From: Collimonas silvisoli | GTDB lineage: Bacteria > Pseudomonadota > Gammaproteobacteria > Burkholderiales > Burkholderiaceae_D | Direction: 5' to 3' | DNA: 59,810 bases | NCBI RefSeq assembly: GCF_018305005.1 | Contig: NZ_JAGQEG010000030.1 | Span: forward strand, 1-59,810 | Shown here: piece after piece, positions 35,258 through 44,806 of the stretch | How positions within the stretch are numbered: position 1 is the stretch's first letter | Layout: each line of letters starts with the position of its first letter | Translations under genes and position numbers: made by a program | Notes under the pieces: generated by a model | What the model saw: the letters and a program-made list of their open reading frames with translations, nothing else | Told to the model about the DNA's origin: nothing | Database searches by the model: none

Positions 35258-36220
35258 ATGGCTAATCCTGCATTTACCATGATCGATAGGCTCATGCAAA
35301 ATATCATTTCCATCGCAAATCTCGGCAAGACCTATGCCTCCGGCTACCGGGCTCTCAGCAATATCAATCTGGACATCCGCCGTGGAGAAATCCTGGCCCT
35401 GCTGGGCCCGAACGGCGCTGGAAAAACCACGCTGATCAGTTGCATCTGCGGCATCCTCAACATATCCGAGGGATCGGTGCGGGTGGACGGCCACGACATT
35501 GTCGGCGGCTTCCGGGCGGCCCGGTCCCTGATCGGCCTGGTGCCGCAAGAACTGACTACCGACGCCTTCGAAACGGTATGGGCGACCGTCTCCTTCAGCC
35601 GCGGCCTGTTCGGCAAACCGGCCAATCCCGCTTACATCGAAAAAGTGCTCAAGGATTTATCGCTATGGGATAAGAAAGACAATAAGATCATGACCCTGTC
35701 CGGCGGCATGAAGCGGCGGGTGCTGATTGCCAAGGCCTTGTCGCATGAGCCGCAGATCCTGTTTCTCGACGAACCGACCGCCGGCGTCGACGTCAACCTG
35801 CGGCACGACATGTGGCAACTGGTGCGCTCTCTCAGGGAAAGCGGCGTGACCATTATCCTGACCACGCACTACATCGATGAAGCCGAAGATATGGCCGACA
35901 GAATCGGCGTGATCAACAAGGGCGAGATCATCCTGATCGAGGACAAGAAAGAACTGATGCGCAAGCTTGGCAAAAAACTGCTGACCTTGCAGCTGGAGAA
36001 ACCGCTAGAGCGGATTCCGCCCGAACTTGCCGCCTACCGTCTGGATCTGGCCAGCGACGGCAGCCAGCTAGTCTATACCTACGAAAATAACGGTGAGCGC
36101 GTGACCATCATCTCGCTGCTCAACGCCCTCAGCGAAGAAGGCATCCAGTTCAAGGATATTCAAACCACGCAGAGTTCGCTTGAGAATATTTTCGTCAACC
36201 TGATCAAGGACGAGCAATGA
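35258..36220 (+). CDS. ABC exporter ATP-binding protein (YadG-like)
   Basis: A protein of about 320 residues with all ATPase motifs: Walker [11 protein letters not shown]-loop [14 protein letters not shown], signature LSGGMKRR, Walker [13 protein letters not shown] and switch His in [11 protein letters not shown]. The C-terminal 80 residues form the accessory domain common in YadG/DrrA-type exporters. The ATG at 35258 has AGGATT about 9 bases ahead; starts at 35279 or 35294 are possible and nearer the family consensus. It overlaps the permease gene (ATGA), so they form one two-gene exporter. Substrate unknown. Confidence 0.93.
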   Translation: MANPAFTMIDRLMQNIISIANLGKTYASGYRALSNINLDIRRGEILALLGPNGAGKTTLISCICGILNISEGSVRVDGHDIVGGFRAARSLIGLVPQELTTDAFETVWATVSFSRGLFGKPANPAYIEKVLKDLSLWDKKDNKIMTLSGGMKRRVLIAKALSHEPQILFLDEPTAGVDVNLRHDMWQLVRSLRESGVTIILTTHYIDEAEDMADRIGVINKGEIILIEDKKELMRKLGKKLLTLQLEKPLERIPPELAAYRLDLASDGSQLVYTYENNGERVTIISLLNALSEEGIQFKDIQTTQSSLENIFVNLIKDEQ

Positions 36221-36978
36221 ATTTCCATGCAATCCGCGCAATCTACATGTTCGAAATGGCGCGCACCTGGCGCACCCTGCTGCAGAGCATCGTCGCCCCG
36301 GTGATCTCGACCTCGCTGTATTTCGTCGTCTTCGGCGCCGCCATAGGTTCGCGCATCGCCCAGATCGACGGCGTCAGCTACGGCGCATTCATCGTGCCGG
36401 GGCTGGTCATGCTGTCGCTGCTCACGCAAAGCATTTCCAACGCCTCTTTTGGCATCTACTTCCCCAAGTTCACCGGCACCATCTATGAACTGCTGTCGGC
36501 GCCGGTTTCGTATCGGGAAATCGTCGTGAGTTATGTCGGCGCCGCTGCCACCAAATCGATGCTGCTCGGCCTGATCATTCTGGCCACGGCTGGACTATTC
36601 GTGCCGCTGCATGTGGAGCACCCGTTCTGGATGATCCTGTTCCTGGTGCTGACCGCCGTGACTTTCAGCCTGTTCGGTTTCATCATCGGCATCTGGGCCG
36701 ACAATTTCGAGAAACTGCAGCTGGTGCCGCTGCTGATCATCACGCCGCTGACTTTTCTCGGCGGCAGTTTCTACTCGATCAAGATGCTGCCGCCGGTGTG
36801 GCACACGATAAGCCTGTTCAATCCGGTGGTGTACCTGATCAGCGGTTTCCGCTGGAGTTTCTATGGCACGGCCGATGTCAGCATCGCCATCAGCCTGACC
36901 ATGACCATCGTGTTTCTGGCGGTGTTCCTGGCAATCGTGGCCTGGATCTTCAAGACCGGGTATCGGCTCAAGTACTAA
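36217..36978 (+). CDS. ABC-2 type exporter permease (YadH-like)
   Basis: A 253-residue inner-membrane protein with six helices, of the ABC-2 permease family. The sequence [38 protein letters not shown] and the later [17 protein letters not shown] motif are characteristic of YadH. The start codon overlaps the stop of the ATPase gene, which indicates a stoichiometric pair. YadGH transporters are of unsettled substrate; lipids, polysaccharides and drugs have been proposed for the wider family. Confidence 0.94.
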   Translation: MNFHAIRAIYMFEMARTWRTLLQSIVAPVISTSLYFVVFGAAIGSRIAQIDGVSYGAFIVPGLVMLSLLTQSISNASFGIYFPKFTGTIYELLSAPVSYREIVVSYVGAAATKSMLLGLIILATAGLFVPLHVEHPFWMILFLVLTAVTFSLFGFIIGIWADNFEKLQLVPLLIITPLTFLGGSFYSIKMLPPVWHTISLFNPVVYLISGFRWSFYGTADVSIAISLTMTIVFLAVFLAIVAWIFKTGYRLKY

Positions 36979-37018
36979 AGAATTAATCGCAAACAGCCCA
37001 TCAACCTTGAAAGCAATC

Positions 37019-37402
37019 ATGTCCCTGCCATCGCCTCTTGCCATAGTTCAAGCTCAGCTTGATGCCTATAACGCCAAAGATATCGAAGCCCTGCTGACGA
37101 CTTACGCACCAGATGCCGAGCAGTACCAACTCCATGGCGAGTTGCTGGCGCGTGGCCATGAACAGATGCGATCGCGCTTCCTGACCCGCTTCGCCGAACC
37201 GGATCTGCACGCCTCCCTGATTTCACGCACAGTCATGGGAAATATCGTGATTGATTTTGAACTCATCACCCGGACTTTTCCTGAAGGCGCAGGGAGCGTC
37301 GAAATGCTCTGCATCTACGAGATTGCGAACGGACGCATCCAGAAGGCGTCGTTTGCAACTGGCAAAACCAGGTTGAATACGCCGTCCCATGCTACGGCTT
37401 AG
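37019..37402 (+). CDS. NTF2/SnoaL-like protein
   Basis: A 127-residue protein with the alpha+beta cone fold signature of the NTF2-like superfamily: IVQAQLDAYNAKDIEALLTTYAPDAEQYQLHGELLARGHEQMRSRF at the start and the beta-rich VEMLCIYEIANGRIQKASF at the end. Members include steroid isomerases, polyketide cyclases and many small-molecule binders; no catalytic pair can be assigned. The ATG at 37019 is preferred over a TTG at 37007. It follows the ABC permease in the same direction after about 40 bases. Confidence 0.8.
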   Translation: MSLPSPLAIVQAQLDAYNAKDIEALLTTYAPDAEQYQLHGELLARGHEQMRSRFLTRFAEPDLHASLISRTVMGNIVIDFELITRTFPEGAGSVEMLCIYEIANGRIQKASFATGKTRLNTPSHATA

Positions 37403-37431
37403 ACAACGCAGTAATTGACGATAAAAATCGC

Positions 37432-37659
37432 ATGGACCGGAGGCAGCTTATGCAGACTAAAGCACCCGTCGCAGCTCACGAAGCTCAGCAGCCTGGCTGC
37501 CGTCTCCGCCCCGCGCAATTAGCCGACGTTGCAACTCTTGAAGCGCTGATCGCCCGCTCCGGCGTCGGCCTGAGCGTGGGTTTCTATTCGGATCGGCAGG
37601 CTGCGGCCGTGACGCGCATGAGGCGTAACATCGAAGCAAAGAAACTTCCGGCGATATGA
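37432..37659 (+). pseudogene. GNAT acetyltransferase relic, N-terminal fragment
   Basis: The frame encodes CRLRPAQLADVATLEALIARS followed by GLSVGFYSD, the typical first 40 residues of a GNAT acetyltransferase (first strand, helix 1-2). It then passes into an unrelated basic tail and stops; the acetyl-CoA-binding core is absent. This is best read as a truncated gene. The stop overlaps the start of the membrane protein gene (ATGA at 37656), so the fragment may persist as a translated leader. Confidence 0.6.
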
Positions 37660-38051
37660 ATGGATACGGTATGCGCGGCAAGCTTTCGAATCTCCAGCTA
37701 TCCCTTTATCTGATAGGGGCGGCGGTCCTGCTGGTCGGACTCTTGTCTGCCGGCTTGATCTATCGTGCGGCTACGGAACAGATGAGCGCCGCCAGCAATT
37801 ACCAGGTCGTGGACGGCAATGCCTATGAAGTCGCACCCGGAGATTCCAAGGCCTATCGGCGCGATGCCGAACTATATGGCGGCACCTCGCTGATATTGAT
37901 CGCTGATTTCAATCGATGGCTGGGCAACCTGTGGCATGGCAAGCGGCTGGCCTATGTCCTGGCTATCGGCTCAATCGGCGTTGCCCTTATCTGTTTCGCG
38001 GTGGCGCGCGATCAAGTCCCAGATCAAGCCCCGGATCAGCCAGAAAGATAG
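37656..38051 (+). CDS. Small membrane protein with two transmembrane segments
   Basis: A 131-residue protein with one hydrophobic helix near residues 15-36 (LSLYLIGAAVLLVGLLSAGLIY) and a second near 98-116 (LAYVLAIGSIGVALICFAVA), with a periplasmic or cytoplasmic loop between them. The loop contains the tract NAYEVAPGDSKAYRRDAELYGG. No named family is recognised. The start may instead be the ATG at 37671, which has GGA at better spacing. It lies just upstream of the ArsP-like permease and may be co-transcribed with it. Confidence 0.7.
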   Translation: MNGYGMRGKLSNLQLSLYLIGAAVLLVGLLSAGLIYRAATEQMSAASNYQVVDGNAYEVAPGDSKAYRRDAELYGGTSLILIADFNRWLGNLWHGKRLAYVLAIGSIGVALICFAVARDQVPDQAPDQPER

Positions 38052-38109
38052 AAAACGCGGGTTGTGGCGGGTTATGATGCGCTGTTATTTTCTACAGGGT
38101 GAATTCTCC

Positions 38110-39165
38110 ATGTACAGTCTATCCCCCCCATCCCGCACCCAAGGCTGGTCGTTCTGGTGGAAGCCGGCGCTGTTCGTACTGGTAGCCGTGGTCGGCCTCT
38201 ATTACGTCAAATGGTCGCCCTACTACGTCAAATCCTTCCTGGCCGCAGACAAGCACAGTATCGGCGCGTCAATTCTCGACGATAAGCAAGGCGCACCCGT
38301 CGCCGCAGCGCTGAGCTACGCCAAAGTGTATTTCCTGGCAATCTGGAAAGCTGCGGTACTGGCGGTGATCCTGGGTTCGCTGCTGCAAGTGCTGATCCCG
38401 CGCGACTGGCTGCTGCGCCTGTTCGGCCGAGCCGGTTTTGGTTCGGTCTTGCGCGGCGGCCTGTTCGCCCTGCCTGGCATGATGTGTTCCTGCTGCGCTG
38501 CCCCGCTGGTGGCCGGCATGCGCCGCCAGCAGGTTTCGGTAGGCGCGGCGCTAGCCTTCTGGATCGCCAATCCGGTGCTTAATCCGGCAACGCTGGTATT
38601 CATGGGTTTCGTGCTGGGCTGGGGTTTTACCGCCCTGCGCCTGGTGGCCGGCCTGGTGCTGGTACTGGGCGTCTCGCTGATCGCGCAGCGCATTTCCGGC
38701 CCTGAAGAAATCCCTGAGCCGGCGCAAGAAGCGGTCGCTGAAGCCAGCTCGCCCGATCCGCAAAATTTCCTGGCACGCTGGACGCGCAGCCTGTGGCAGC
38801 TGTTCTGGAGCACTATCCCGGTGTATGTGCTGGCGGTACTGGCGCTGGGAGCGGCCCGGGTCTGGTTGTTTCCCCATATCGATGGCGCCATGGGCAACAG
38901 CCTGCTCTGGCTGCTGCCGCTAGCCATCGCCGGAACATTGTTCGTGATCCCGACGGCGGCCGAAATTCCCATCGTGCAGACCATGCTGGCGCTAGGCCTG
39001 GGCATGGCTCCAGCGGTAGCGCTGCTGATGACCTTGCCGAGCATCAGCCTGCCGTCGCTGCTGATGCTGCGCAAGGATTTCAACGCCAGGGTATTGGTGG
39101 CGGTGGCCTTGCTGACTATGCTGGTCGGGGTGATCAGTGGTTTGGTGGGCGCTTTGCTGCTTTAA
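38110..39165 (+). CDS. ArsP-like permease (UPF0718/DUF318)
   Basis: A 351-residue inner-membrane protein with about eight helices. The motif LPGMMCSCCAAPLVAGMRRQ contains the double-cysteine pattern typical of this permease family, whose best-studied member ArsP exports trivalent organoarsenicals. Two related halves are joined by a hydrophilic linker at about residues 200-225. The ATG at 38110 follows AGGGTGA at a good distance; the longer frames overlap the previous gene. No arsenic resistance genes are nearby, so the substrate is not certain. Confidence 0.85.
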   Translation: MYSLSPPSRTQGWSFWWKPALFVLVAVVGLYYVKWSPYYVKSFLAADKHSIGASILDDKQGAPVAAALSYAKVYFLAIWKAAVLAVILGSLLQVLIPRDWLLRLFGRAGFGSVLRGGLFALPGMMCSCCAAPLVAGMRRQQVSVGAALAFWIANPVLNPATLVFMGFVLGWGFTALRLVAGLVLVLGVSLIAQRISGPEEIPEPAQEAVAEASSPDPQNFLARWTRSLWQLFWSTIPVYVLAVLALGAARVWLFPHIDGAMGNSLLWLLPLAIAGTLFVIPTAAEIPIVQTMLALGLGMAPAVALLMTLPSISLPSLLMLRKDFNARVLVAVALLTMLVGVISGLVGALLL

Positions 39166-39286
39166 GCGCCAATATGCGCTGGCAGCAACTGCATTGAGTG
39201 CGTTTTTTTTCAGAGTTGTAGGCTGGTCTGATCGCTTGCTTTATTCGAAGGTCGACTGTTTGTTATCGGCCAGAAGCAATTAATAG

Positions 39287-39757
39287 TCATTTCTCATATT
39301 GTTCGTCGGTGGCTTTCTCCATCCACGTCACGGTTTTGCCATCGAGCGACTCCGCGATTGCAATGTGCGTCATGCCAGTTGTAGGTGCTGCGCCGTGCCA
39401 ATGTTTGGTATCAGGTGGAATCCATACGATATCACCTGCCCGAATGTGCCGGATCTTCCCGCCCCACTGCTGGACCAGTCCCGCTCCCGCAGTGACAATC
39501 AATGTTTGTCCAAGAGGGTGGGTATGCCATGCGGTGCGCGCGCCGGGTTCAAAAGTCACGATTGCGCCGCCGACTCTCGCCGGCGTGGTGGCACGAAACG
39601 GGGAGTCGACACGTACCGTGCCGGTGAAATAAGCAGCCGACCCGACAGTTGAGGCTTGCGAGCCGACTTCGGTGACAGTAATTTGTTCATCCAGTCCACC
39701 GGAAACGGCAGAGTTGGCAATTAACGAGGCGGCTGCCAATGCAGCGTAGGTTTTCAC
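39287..39757 (-). CDS. Exported cupin protein ((R)-mandelonitrile-lyase-like)
   Basis: A 156-residue single-domain cupin with an N-terminal signal peptide ([18 protein letters not shown]). The metal site is visible in [14 protein letters not shown] and in [11 protein letters not shown], which match the cupin group that includes manganese-dependent hydroxynitrile lyases as well as many uncharacterised proteins. It overlaps the CMD-family gene upstream by four bases and probably works with it in the periplasm. Activity on a small aldehyde/cyanohydrin or an aromatic breakdown product is possible but not shown. Confidence 0.88.
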   Translation of the reverse strand: MKTYAALAAASLIANSAVSGGLDEQITVTEVGSQASTVGSAAYFTGTVRVDSPFRATTPARVGGAIVTFEPGARTAWHTHPLGQTLIVTAGAGLVQQWGGKIRHIRAGDIVWIPPDTKHWHGAAPTTGMTHIAIAESLDGKTVTWMEKATDEQYEK

Positions 39758-40212
39758 GGTATTCCTTTCTTGTCTTCGGCAGGCGGCTTTTTAAAAACCT
39801 CTCTCGCCACCGAAATTGCTGTCACAGCATTTGGCCACCCGGAATAAAACGCCAGATGCGTGATCGCTTCAATGAGTTCTTCTTCACTCAGCCCATTCTC
39901 GCGCGCTAAAGCAAGATGGGCACGCAGTTGATCCGGGCGATTCATGGCGACCAGTGCGCTCACGGTGACGAGGCTGCGATCCCGTTTGGATAGCTGGGGC
40001 CTCTGCCATACGTCGCCGAACAAGACGTCGTCCGTCAGCTCTGCCATTTTGGGGGCAATGTCGCCCATCAACTGCTGAGCCCGCGTCGGTTGCTTGCTAG
40101 CGCTGATCTCTGTGACAGCAACAGGCGTTGCGGCCTGGGCATACGCCTCGACCGACAGACCGCAGACCATCATGTTTGCTGTGTGGAACAGACTAATTAC
40201 GCGATTTTTCAA
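39754..40212 (-). CDS. Exported carboxymuconolactone decarboxylase (CMD)-family protein
   Basis: A 152-residue AhpD/CMD-like protein: [61 protein letters not shown] is the canonical gamma-carboxymuconolactone decarboxylase-type core. The CxxC pair of AhpD peroxidases is absent. The first 25 residues form a signal-like stretch ending SVEAYAQA, so the protein is probably exported, which is unusual for the family. Its stop overlaps the cupin start (ATGA). It follows the exported hydrolase in the same operon. Confidence 0.87.
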   Translation of the reverse strand: MKNRVISLFHTANMMVCGLSVEAYAQAATPVAVTEISASKQPTRAQQLMGDIAPKMAELTDDVLFGDVWQRPQLSKRDRSLVTVSALVAMNRPDQLRAHLALARENGLSEEELIEAITHLAFYSGWPNAVTAISVAREVFKKPPAEDKKGIP

Positions 40213-40255
40213 GTGTTTCTCCCGAGTGATTTCTATGGGCCATCCGCCGTTCGCT

Positions 40256-41311
40256 CTAGAGAGTTCTCACGTAAAACTTGGTCAGTTTTTCCATTGCGGC
40301 GTCCACATACTTAGGTACCCAGTAGGTTTCAATATGCGTTGCGCCATCAATTTTGAACAACTCTTTATCCTTCGTTCCAGTTGCTTTGGCAAAAGCTTGC
40401 TCTGTCATGTACAGGCTATCGGCTTTGCTGCCGGCGATCATCAACAGCGGCTTGTCAATCAGACCAATGTGATCCGTGGCATCGAAACTCATCAGGTCCA
40501 ACAGGCTGCCCAATGTATATTTAGGATCGGAATTCGGGTGGGCGTGGGTTTTGCCGTAGTACTCAAATCCTTGGCGATACATTTCAAACGGAAGCTTGGC
40601 AATTTGCTCGTCGGTCAATTGCACGTTGTTCGCATAGAGGATCTCCCCGCCTGCCGCTTCCTGAGCGCGGGCATTGGAGGCTTGCTGAAGGCGTTCTTGA
40701 ATGGTGGATAGTTGCGAATCCATGAAGCCATTGCGGCGAACCATTCCAGAGTTGAACATGCTCAAAGTCGCAATCGATTTGAATCGTTTGTCGGTTTGAG
40801 CCGCCGCCAAAGAATATCCGCCGCCGCCGCAGATGCCGAGCAGGCCTAAACGGGCATGATCTACTCCGGGATACCGGGTGATGAAATCCGCCATTCCATG
40901 GATATCCTCAATACGGTTTGCCGGCTTGTCCACATTGCGTGGTTGGCCTCCACTCGCGCCTTGATACGCTGCATCCGCGGTGATCGTGATGTAGCCTTGT
41001 TCCGCCAACCTCTGGGCATACAAGCCTGCCGTTTGCTCTTTCACTCCGCCATTCGGATGCGCCACCACCACAGCAGGATAGCTTTTCTTCGGATCGTAGT
41101 TGGCCGGGGTATAGATGTTGGCGGAAATATCCAGGCCGTTCAGCTTGTACGTGACCGGATGAATATTGACCTTGCCCGGCATATTTTGGGTAATCGCACC
41201 CTCGTAGGTCAAAGTGAAGGGATTCTTTCTGTAATCAGCCGCATCGGCTTGGCTTGCCGAGACCGCAATGGCCGCTGCCAAGACGATAGAATTTAAAGTT
41301 GTGTGCGCCAT
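40256..41311 (-). CDS. Exported alpha/beta hydrolase of the dienelactone-hydrolase type
   Basis: A 351-residue alpha/beta hydrolase with a clear signal peptide (IVLAAAIAVSASQADA). The nucleophile elbow reads GICGGGGYS, with Cys in place of Ser as in dienelactone hydrolases; the probable acid/His residues lie near ADSLYMTEQ and GATHIETY. Relatives such as YcjY are of unknown substrate. It is the first of three co-directional genes for exported proteins (hydrolase, CMD-family, cupin), followed upstream by a DHA2 transporter. A periplasmic lactone or ester substrate is inferred. Confidence 0.9.
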   Translation of the reverse strand: MAHTTLNSIVLAAAIAVSASQADAADYRKNPFTLTYEGAITQNMPGKVNIHPVTYKLNGLDISANIYTPANYDPKKSYPAVVVAHPNGGVKEQTAGLYAQRLAEQGYITITADAAYQGASGGQPRNVDKPANRIEDIHGMADFITRYPGVDHARLGLLGICGGGGYSLAAAQTDKRFKSIATLSMFNSGMVRRNGFMDSQLSTIQERLQQASNARAQEAAGGEILYANNVQLTDEQIAKLPFEMYRQGFEYYGKTHAHPNSDPKYTLGSLLDLMSFDATDHIGLIDKPLLMIAGSKADSLYMTEQAFAKATGTKDKELFKIDGATHIETYWVPKYVDAAMEKLTKFYVRTL

Positions 41312-41410
41312 ATGAATACTCCTTGTTTGTAGAACTCAAGTTTCAGAAATTTGAATCGGTTGTTGTCGCTATTTCGGTTTGCCCACGAGCGATGAGGGCA
41401 ACGATGGTGA

Positions 41411-42847
41411 TCAGGCATCTGCCTGCATAGTTCGCACCGTATTCCGTCGAGCGATGCTGAATAAGGAAATAATCAATGCCAGCGCCAGAAGAACTGCGCC
41501 GGCAGACATCACTGTCGCAATGCGATGCGCCAGATCAACCCGGCTATCGGAAATGCCAGCGCCTCCGGCAGACGCAAAGACAACAATCAGCGTTGCCAGC
41601 CCGAGGGAGCCGCCCAGTTGATGGGCTACGTTCACCAGGCCCGAGGCTGCTCCTGCGTCTTCCGCAGCAACCCCAGCAACACCCGCAACCGTGAGCGGAC
41701 TGAGCGAGGCTCCCTGACCGGCGCCAATGAGCAGCATCGGCAACGCGATACCTGTTAAATACGAGGTGTCGGCGGTGACCTGTGCCAGCCATGTCATTCC
41801 GATGACGGAGATGGCAAGCCCCCCAACAAGCAAGCGAGAATTGCCGAAACGCTGCGCCAGCCTTGGCACCATCATCGCCACCGCAAAATTCATTAGCGTC
41901 GCAGGCAAGAATGCCAATCCGGCTTGCATCGGCCGCATGCCCAATATGCCCGGCAAGAACTGTGTGGTGTAAAACCAGAAACCGATCATGCCGCCGAGGA
42001 ACAGCATTCGCGACAGATAGGCGCCATTGCGCGCCAGATTGGAGAATAAGCGTAATGGCAATATTGGCTGCTGCACCCGAGACTCGTTGAAAACGAACAA
42101 TGCCAACAAAATCAGACTGGCTCCCAGCGTCGCCACCGTCTGCGAGTTGCTCCAGCCACTGGCGGCGGCATTGACCAGACCATAGACCAGAGCGGTCATG
42201 CCAAACGTTGAGGTGGCGGCACCCACGATGTCGAACTGGCCAGAGCGGCGTGGTGTCTCCTGGATATACTTTCGCGCCGCCCAGATCAGGGTGATACCGA
42301 TTGGCAGGTTCAGGAAAAAACCGACACGCCAGGAAAGCAGGTCAGCCAGGATGCCACCTGCCACCAAACCGACGCGGGCACTGATGCCGGCCGTCGCACC
42401 GTAATATCCGAGCGCACGAGTACGCTCGGGACCTTCGGCAAAATTTGTCGATAGCAACGCCAAGGTAGATGGCGCCAGAATGGCGGCACCCACACCTTGT
42501 ACCGCACGTGCGCACACCAGCCAGGTAGGGGTTGCCGCCAGTCCGATCGCCATCGATGCTCCCGTGAATACGGCCAATCCGGTGATGAGCATTGCGCGTC
42601 TGCCAAGGATGTCGCCGGCACGCGCGCCCAACAATAGCAAACCGCCGAACGTCAGGGTATATGCGTTCTGTACCCAGGACAAGGTCGTGGCGGAGAAGCC
42701 CAAGCCGTCACGAATTTTCGGGAGACCTGTAATCACGATGGAGACATCGAGCACGATCATCAGATAGCTCGAAAGGATAATCGCGAGCAAGGGACCTCGA
42801 CGTGCCAGGTGTACTTCCTCATACTGATTGAAAGTAGCCGCCTTCAT
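41411..42847 (-). CDS. MFS exporter, DHA2 family
   Basis: A 478-residue transporter with about 14 helices of the EmrB/QacA-like DHA2 group. Early motifs LDVSIVITGLPKIRDGLGF and LLLLGARAGDILGRRAMLI (motif A) and the conserved QGVGAAILAPSTLALL are present. The neighbouring genes are a frameshifted short-chain dehydrogenase upstream and the exported hydrolase downstream, all on the minus strand. Export of a toxic substrate or product of the pathway is likely. Substrate unknown. Confidence 0.93.
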   Translation of the reverse strand: MKAATFNQYEEVHLARRGPLLAIILSSYLMIVLDVSIVITGLPKIRDGLGFSATTLSWVQNAYTLTFGGLLLLGARAGDILGRRAMLITGLAVFTGASMAIGLAATPTWLVCARAVQGVGAAILAPSTLALLSTNFAEGPERTRALGYYGATAGISARVGLVAGGILADLLSWRVGFFLNLPIGITLIWAARKYIQETPRRSGQFDIVGAATSTFGMTALVYGLVNAAASGWSNSQTVATLGASLILLALFVFNESRVQQPILPLRLFSNLARNGAYLSRMLFLGGMIGFWFYTTQFLPGILGMRPMQAGLAFLPATLMNFAVAMMVPRLAQRFGNSRLLVGGLAISVIGMTWLAQVTADTSYLTGIALPMLLIGAGQGASLSPLTVAGVAGVAAEDAGAASGLVNVAHQLGGSLGLATLIVVFASAGGAGISDSRVDLAHRIATVMSAGAVLLALALIISLFSIARRNTVRTMQADA

Positions 42848-42943
42848 AAGTGGCTCATGCTCATGCCACCGAATCCAGAAGCGAAGGCCTCGATACTGTT
42901 AAGACCAAACTTGTGTTTCTGTATTTTTTCATATTTACAAGGC

Positions 42944-43707
42944 TCAACCTTCTTGGCGTGTCGGCCGGAATAAGATTTCGTTCACATCGATTTCCGGCGG
43001 CTGGCTAATTGCGAAGGCGACCGCCCGTGCAAAGGACTCCGGTGGGACCGCATATTCTTCATAGAACTTACTGATAAAGCCGGCGACATCCGGCTCGGTA
43101 ATGCTGCCCGGAAGGTCTGTTGCGACAGCACCTGGCGAGATCACGGTGGTGCGCAAGTCATATGGCTTCACTTCCGGCGCAGGCCTTCCGAAATCATCAG
43201 CACGGCGGCTTTGGTTGCCGCATAGACGGCACTGCCGGGCCGAACCTGACGGCCTGCAACCGATGAGACATTAATAATGTGACCGCTCTTCTGCTGTTTC
43301 ATATGCGGCAGCGCTGCTGCGATGCCATACAACACGCCCTTGATGTTCACATCGATTGTTTGGTTCCAGTCATCGATCTTCAGGCGCTCAAGGGGGGAAT
43401 GCGGCATTAGTCCGGCATTGTTGATCATCACATCGATGCGCCCGAAGGAAAGCACCGCTGTGTCGACCAATACTTTCACTGCTTCGTGGTCGGTGACGTC
43501 AGTTGCGACTGCGATAGCCTTTCCGCCAACGCGGGTCAGTTCTTCCGCCAATGCTTGAATACGATCTGCACGTCGAGCACCTAGCACAACTGTGGCGCCC
43601 AGCGCGGACAGGTGCCGGGCGGTTGCTTCACCTAGCCCGCTGCTTGCACCGGTGATGACGACGACTTTTCCTTCAATGTTGTTGCCAGTAGGGTTGTGCG
43701 TTTCCAT
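42944..43707 (-). pseudogene. Short-chain dehydrogenase/reductase with a single-base frameshift
   Basis: The N-terminal part (from ATG 43707, AAGGAA ahead) has the SDR cofactor motif [14 protein letters not shown], the catalytic Ser in NVSSVAG and YAATK. It ends at a TGA at 43168. A second open frame starting at 43171 carries the exact continuation, [20 protein letters not shown] and the end FRPTRQEG. Restoring one base between 43175 and 43176 (converting CTGCGC-CGGAAG to CTGCGC-CNGGAAG) rejoins them into a 255-residue enzyme. So this is a recent frameshift pseudogene or a sequencing error. It is divergent from a LysR gene. Confidence 0.85.
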
Positions 43708-43811
43708 ACAATTTTTCCTTTTGAAGTGTCGCGGGCTAACTGTTGCCGTGTGGTGGGAGCGGATCACCGTTACACGCCTCGCGGCGTTCTAGCAAATGCA
43801 GTATAGGTTGC

Positions 43812-43846
43812 TGTGCAATACTCAACAATCCAGTAAAATATGCACA
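43812..43846. promoter_or_regulatory. Candidate LysR site between the SDR relic and LysR genes
   Basis: The inverted pair TGTGCA (43812-43817) and TGCACA (43841-43846) lies 23 bases before the LysR ATG in the divergent intergenic region. The arms are short, so support is modest. Confidence 0.3.
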
Positions 43847-43868
43847 ATCTATTGAGCAAAATTCACCT

Positions 43869-44780
43869 ATGTTGCAAGCAGGCTTATCCGAACTCACGGC
43901 TTTTGTTGTTATCGCAGAACAGAAAAGCTTTCGTGCGGCTGCACGCGGGATGGGAGTCTCGCCATCGGCATTGAGTCACGCCATGCGGAACCTCGAAGAG
44001 CGACTTAACGTGCGATTGTTCAATCGAACAACCCGCTCGGTCGCTCTTACAGAGGCGGGCGAGCAGCTACTCCGACGTGTTAAACCCGCTATCACCGATC
44101 TGGCGGACGCAGTGAACGAAGTCGCGTCTGCCATCAACCGTCCTTCCGGATCGATACGTATCAGCGCGTCCGAAGCCGGCGCCAGGCCTTTGGTGCGCCA
44201 CGTACTTCCAGACTTTCTGAAGAAATATCCTGATATTCATGTGGAAATCGTTGTGGATACAAGATTCGTGGATATCGTGGCCGATGGTTTTGATGCAGGT
44301 ATGCGGATATTGGAAGACGTACCGCGCGACATGATCGCTATTCGACTCGGCCCCGATATGCGGTTCGCTGCAGTTGCGTCACCAGATTACCTCTCCAGGC
44401 ACGCGCCGCCGAAGACGCCACAGGATCTGGAGCACCATCGATGCATACGTTTTCGGTTCGCGAGCGGTGCACTCTATCGTTGGAATCTAGAACATCAGGG
44501 TGCAAATGTGAACATGGATGTCGCTGGACCAATGACACTTGGTAATACCAACCTGATGGTAGATGCAGCATTGGCTGGAATTGGCATAGCCTGGGTACCG
44601 GATTATCACGTGAAAGAGCATTTGCTATCAGGTCGCCTGATTCAGCTACTTCCGGAGTGGAGTCCTTCCTTGCCAGGCTTGTGTCTCTATTACCCGGCTA
44701 ACCGCCACCCGCCGACGGCACTGAAACTGTTTACGCAGGCCGTGCGTGAGTGGGCAAGCCTTGACCAATCCACACAATGA
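43869..44780 (+). CDS. LysR-family transcriptional regulator
   Basis: A 303-residue regulator of the PgrR/CrgA-like subgroup: LTAFVVIAEQKSFRAAARGMGVSPSALSHAMRNLEERLNVRLFNRTTRSVALTEAG forms the DNA-binding part. The ATG at 43869 is the natural start; the longer frame extends through the divergent promoter region. It faces the SDR relic, DHA2 transporter and exported hydrolase-CMD-cupin genes and is their likely regulator. Confidence 0.92.
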   Translation: MLQAGLSELTAFVVIAEQKSFRAAARGMGVSPSALSHAMRNLEERLNVRLFNRTTRSVALTEAGEQLLRRVKPAITDLADAVNEVASAINRPSGSIRISASEAGARPLVRHVLPDFLKKYPDIHVEIVVDTRFVDIVADGFDAGMRILEDVPRDMIAIRLGPDMRFAAVASPDYLSRHAPPKTPQDLEHHRCIRFRFASGALYRWNLEHQGANVNMDVAGPMTLGNTNLMVDAALAGIGIAWVPDYHVKEHLLSGRLIQLLPEWSPSLPGLCLYYPANRHPPTALKLFTQAVREWASLDQSTQ

Positions 44781-44806
44781 AAATCAGCAATTAAGCGCTT
44801 TGTACA

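Noticed and set aside
39166-39206. Possible terminator after the ArsP-like permease (AGCGC-N6-GCGCT and a run of eight Ts)
   Set aside because: The stem and the T-run are about 20 bases apart and the sequence directly before the Ts does not pair well.
43708-43868. Further short repeats (CTCAA/TTGAG) around the LysR start
   Set aside because: Arms of five bases in an AT-rich divergent region are expected by chance.
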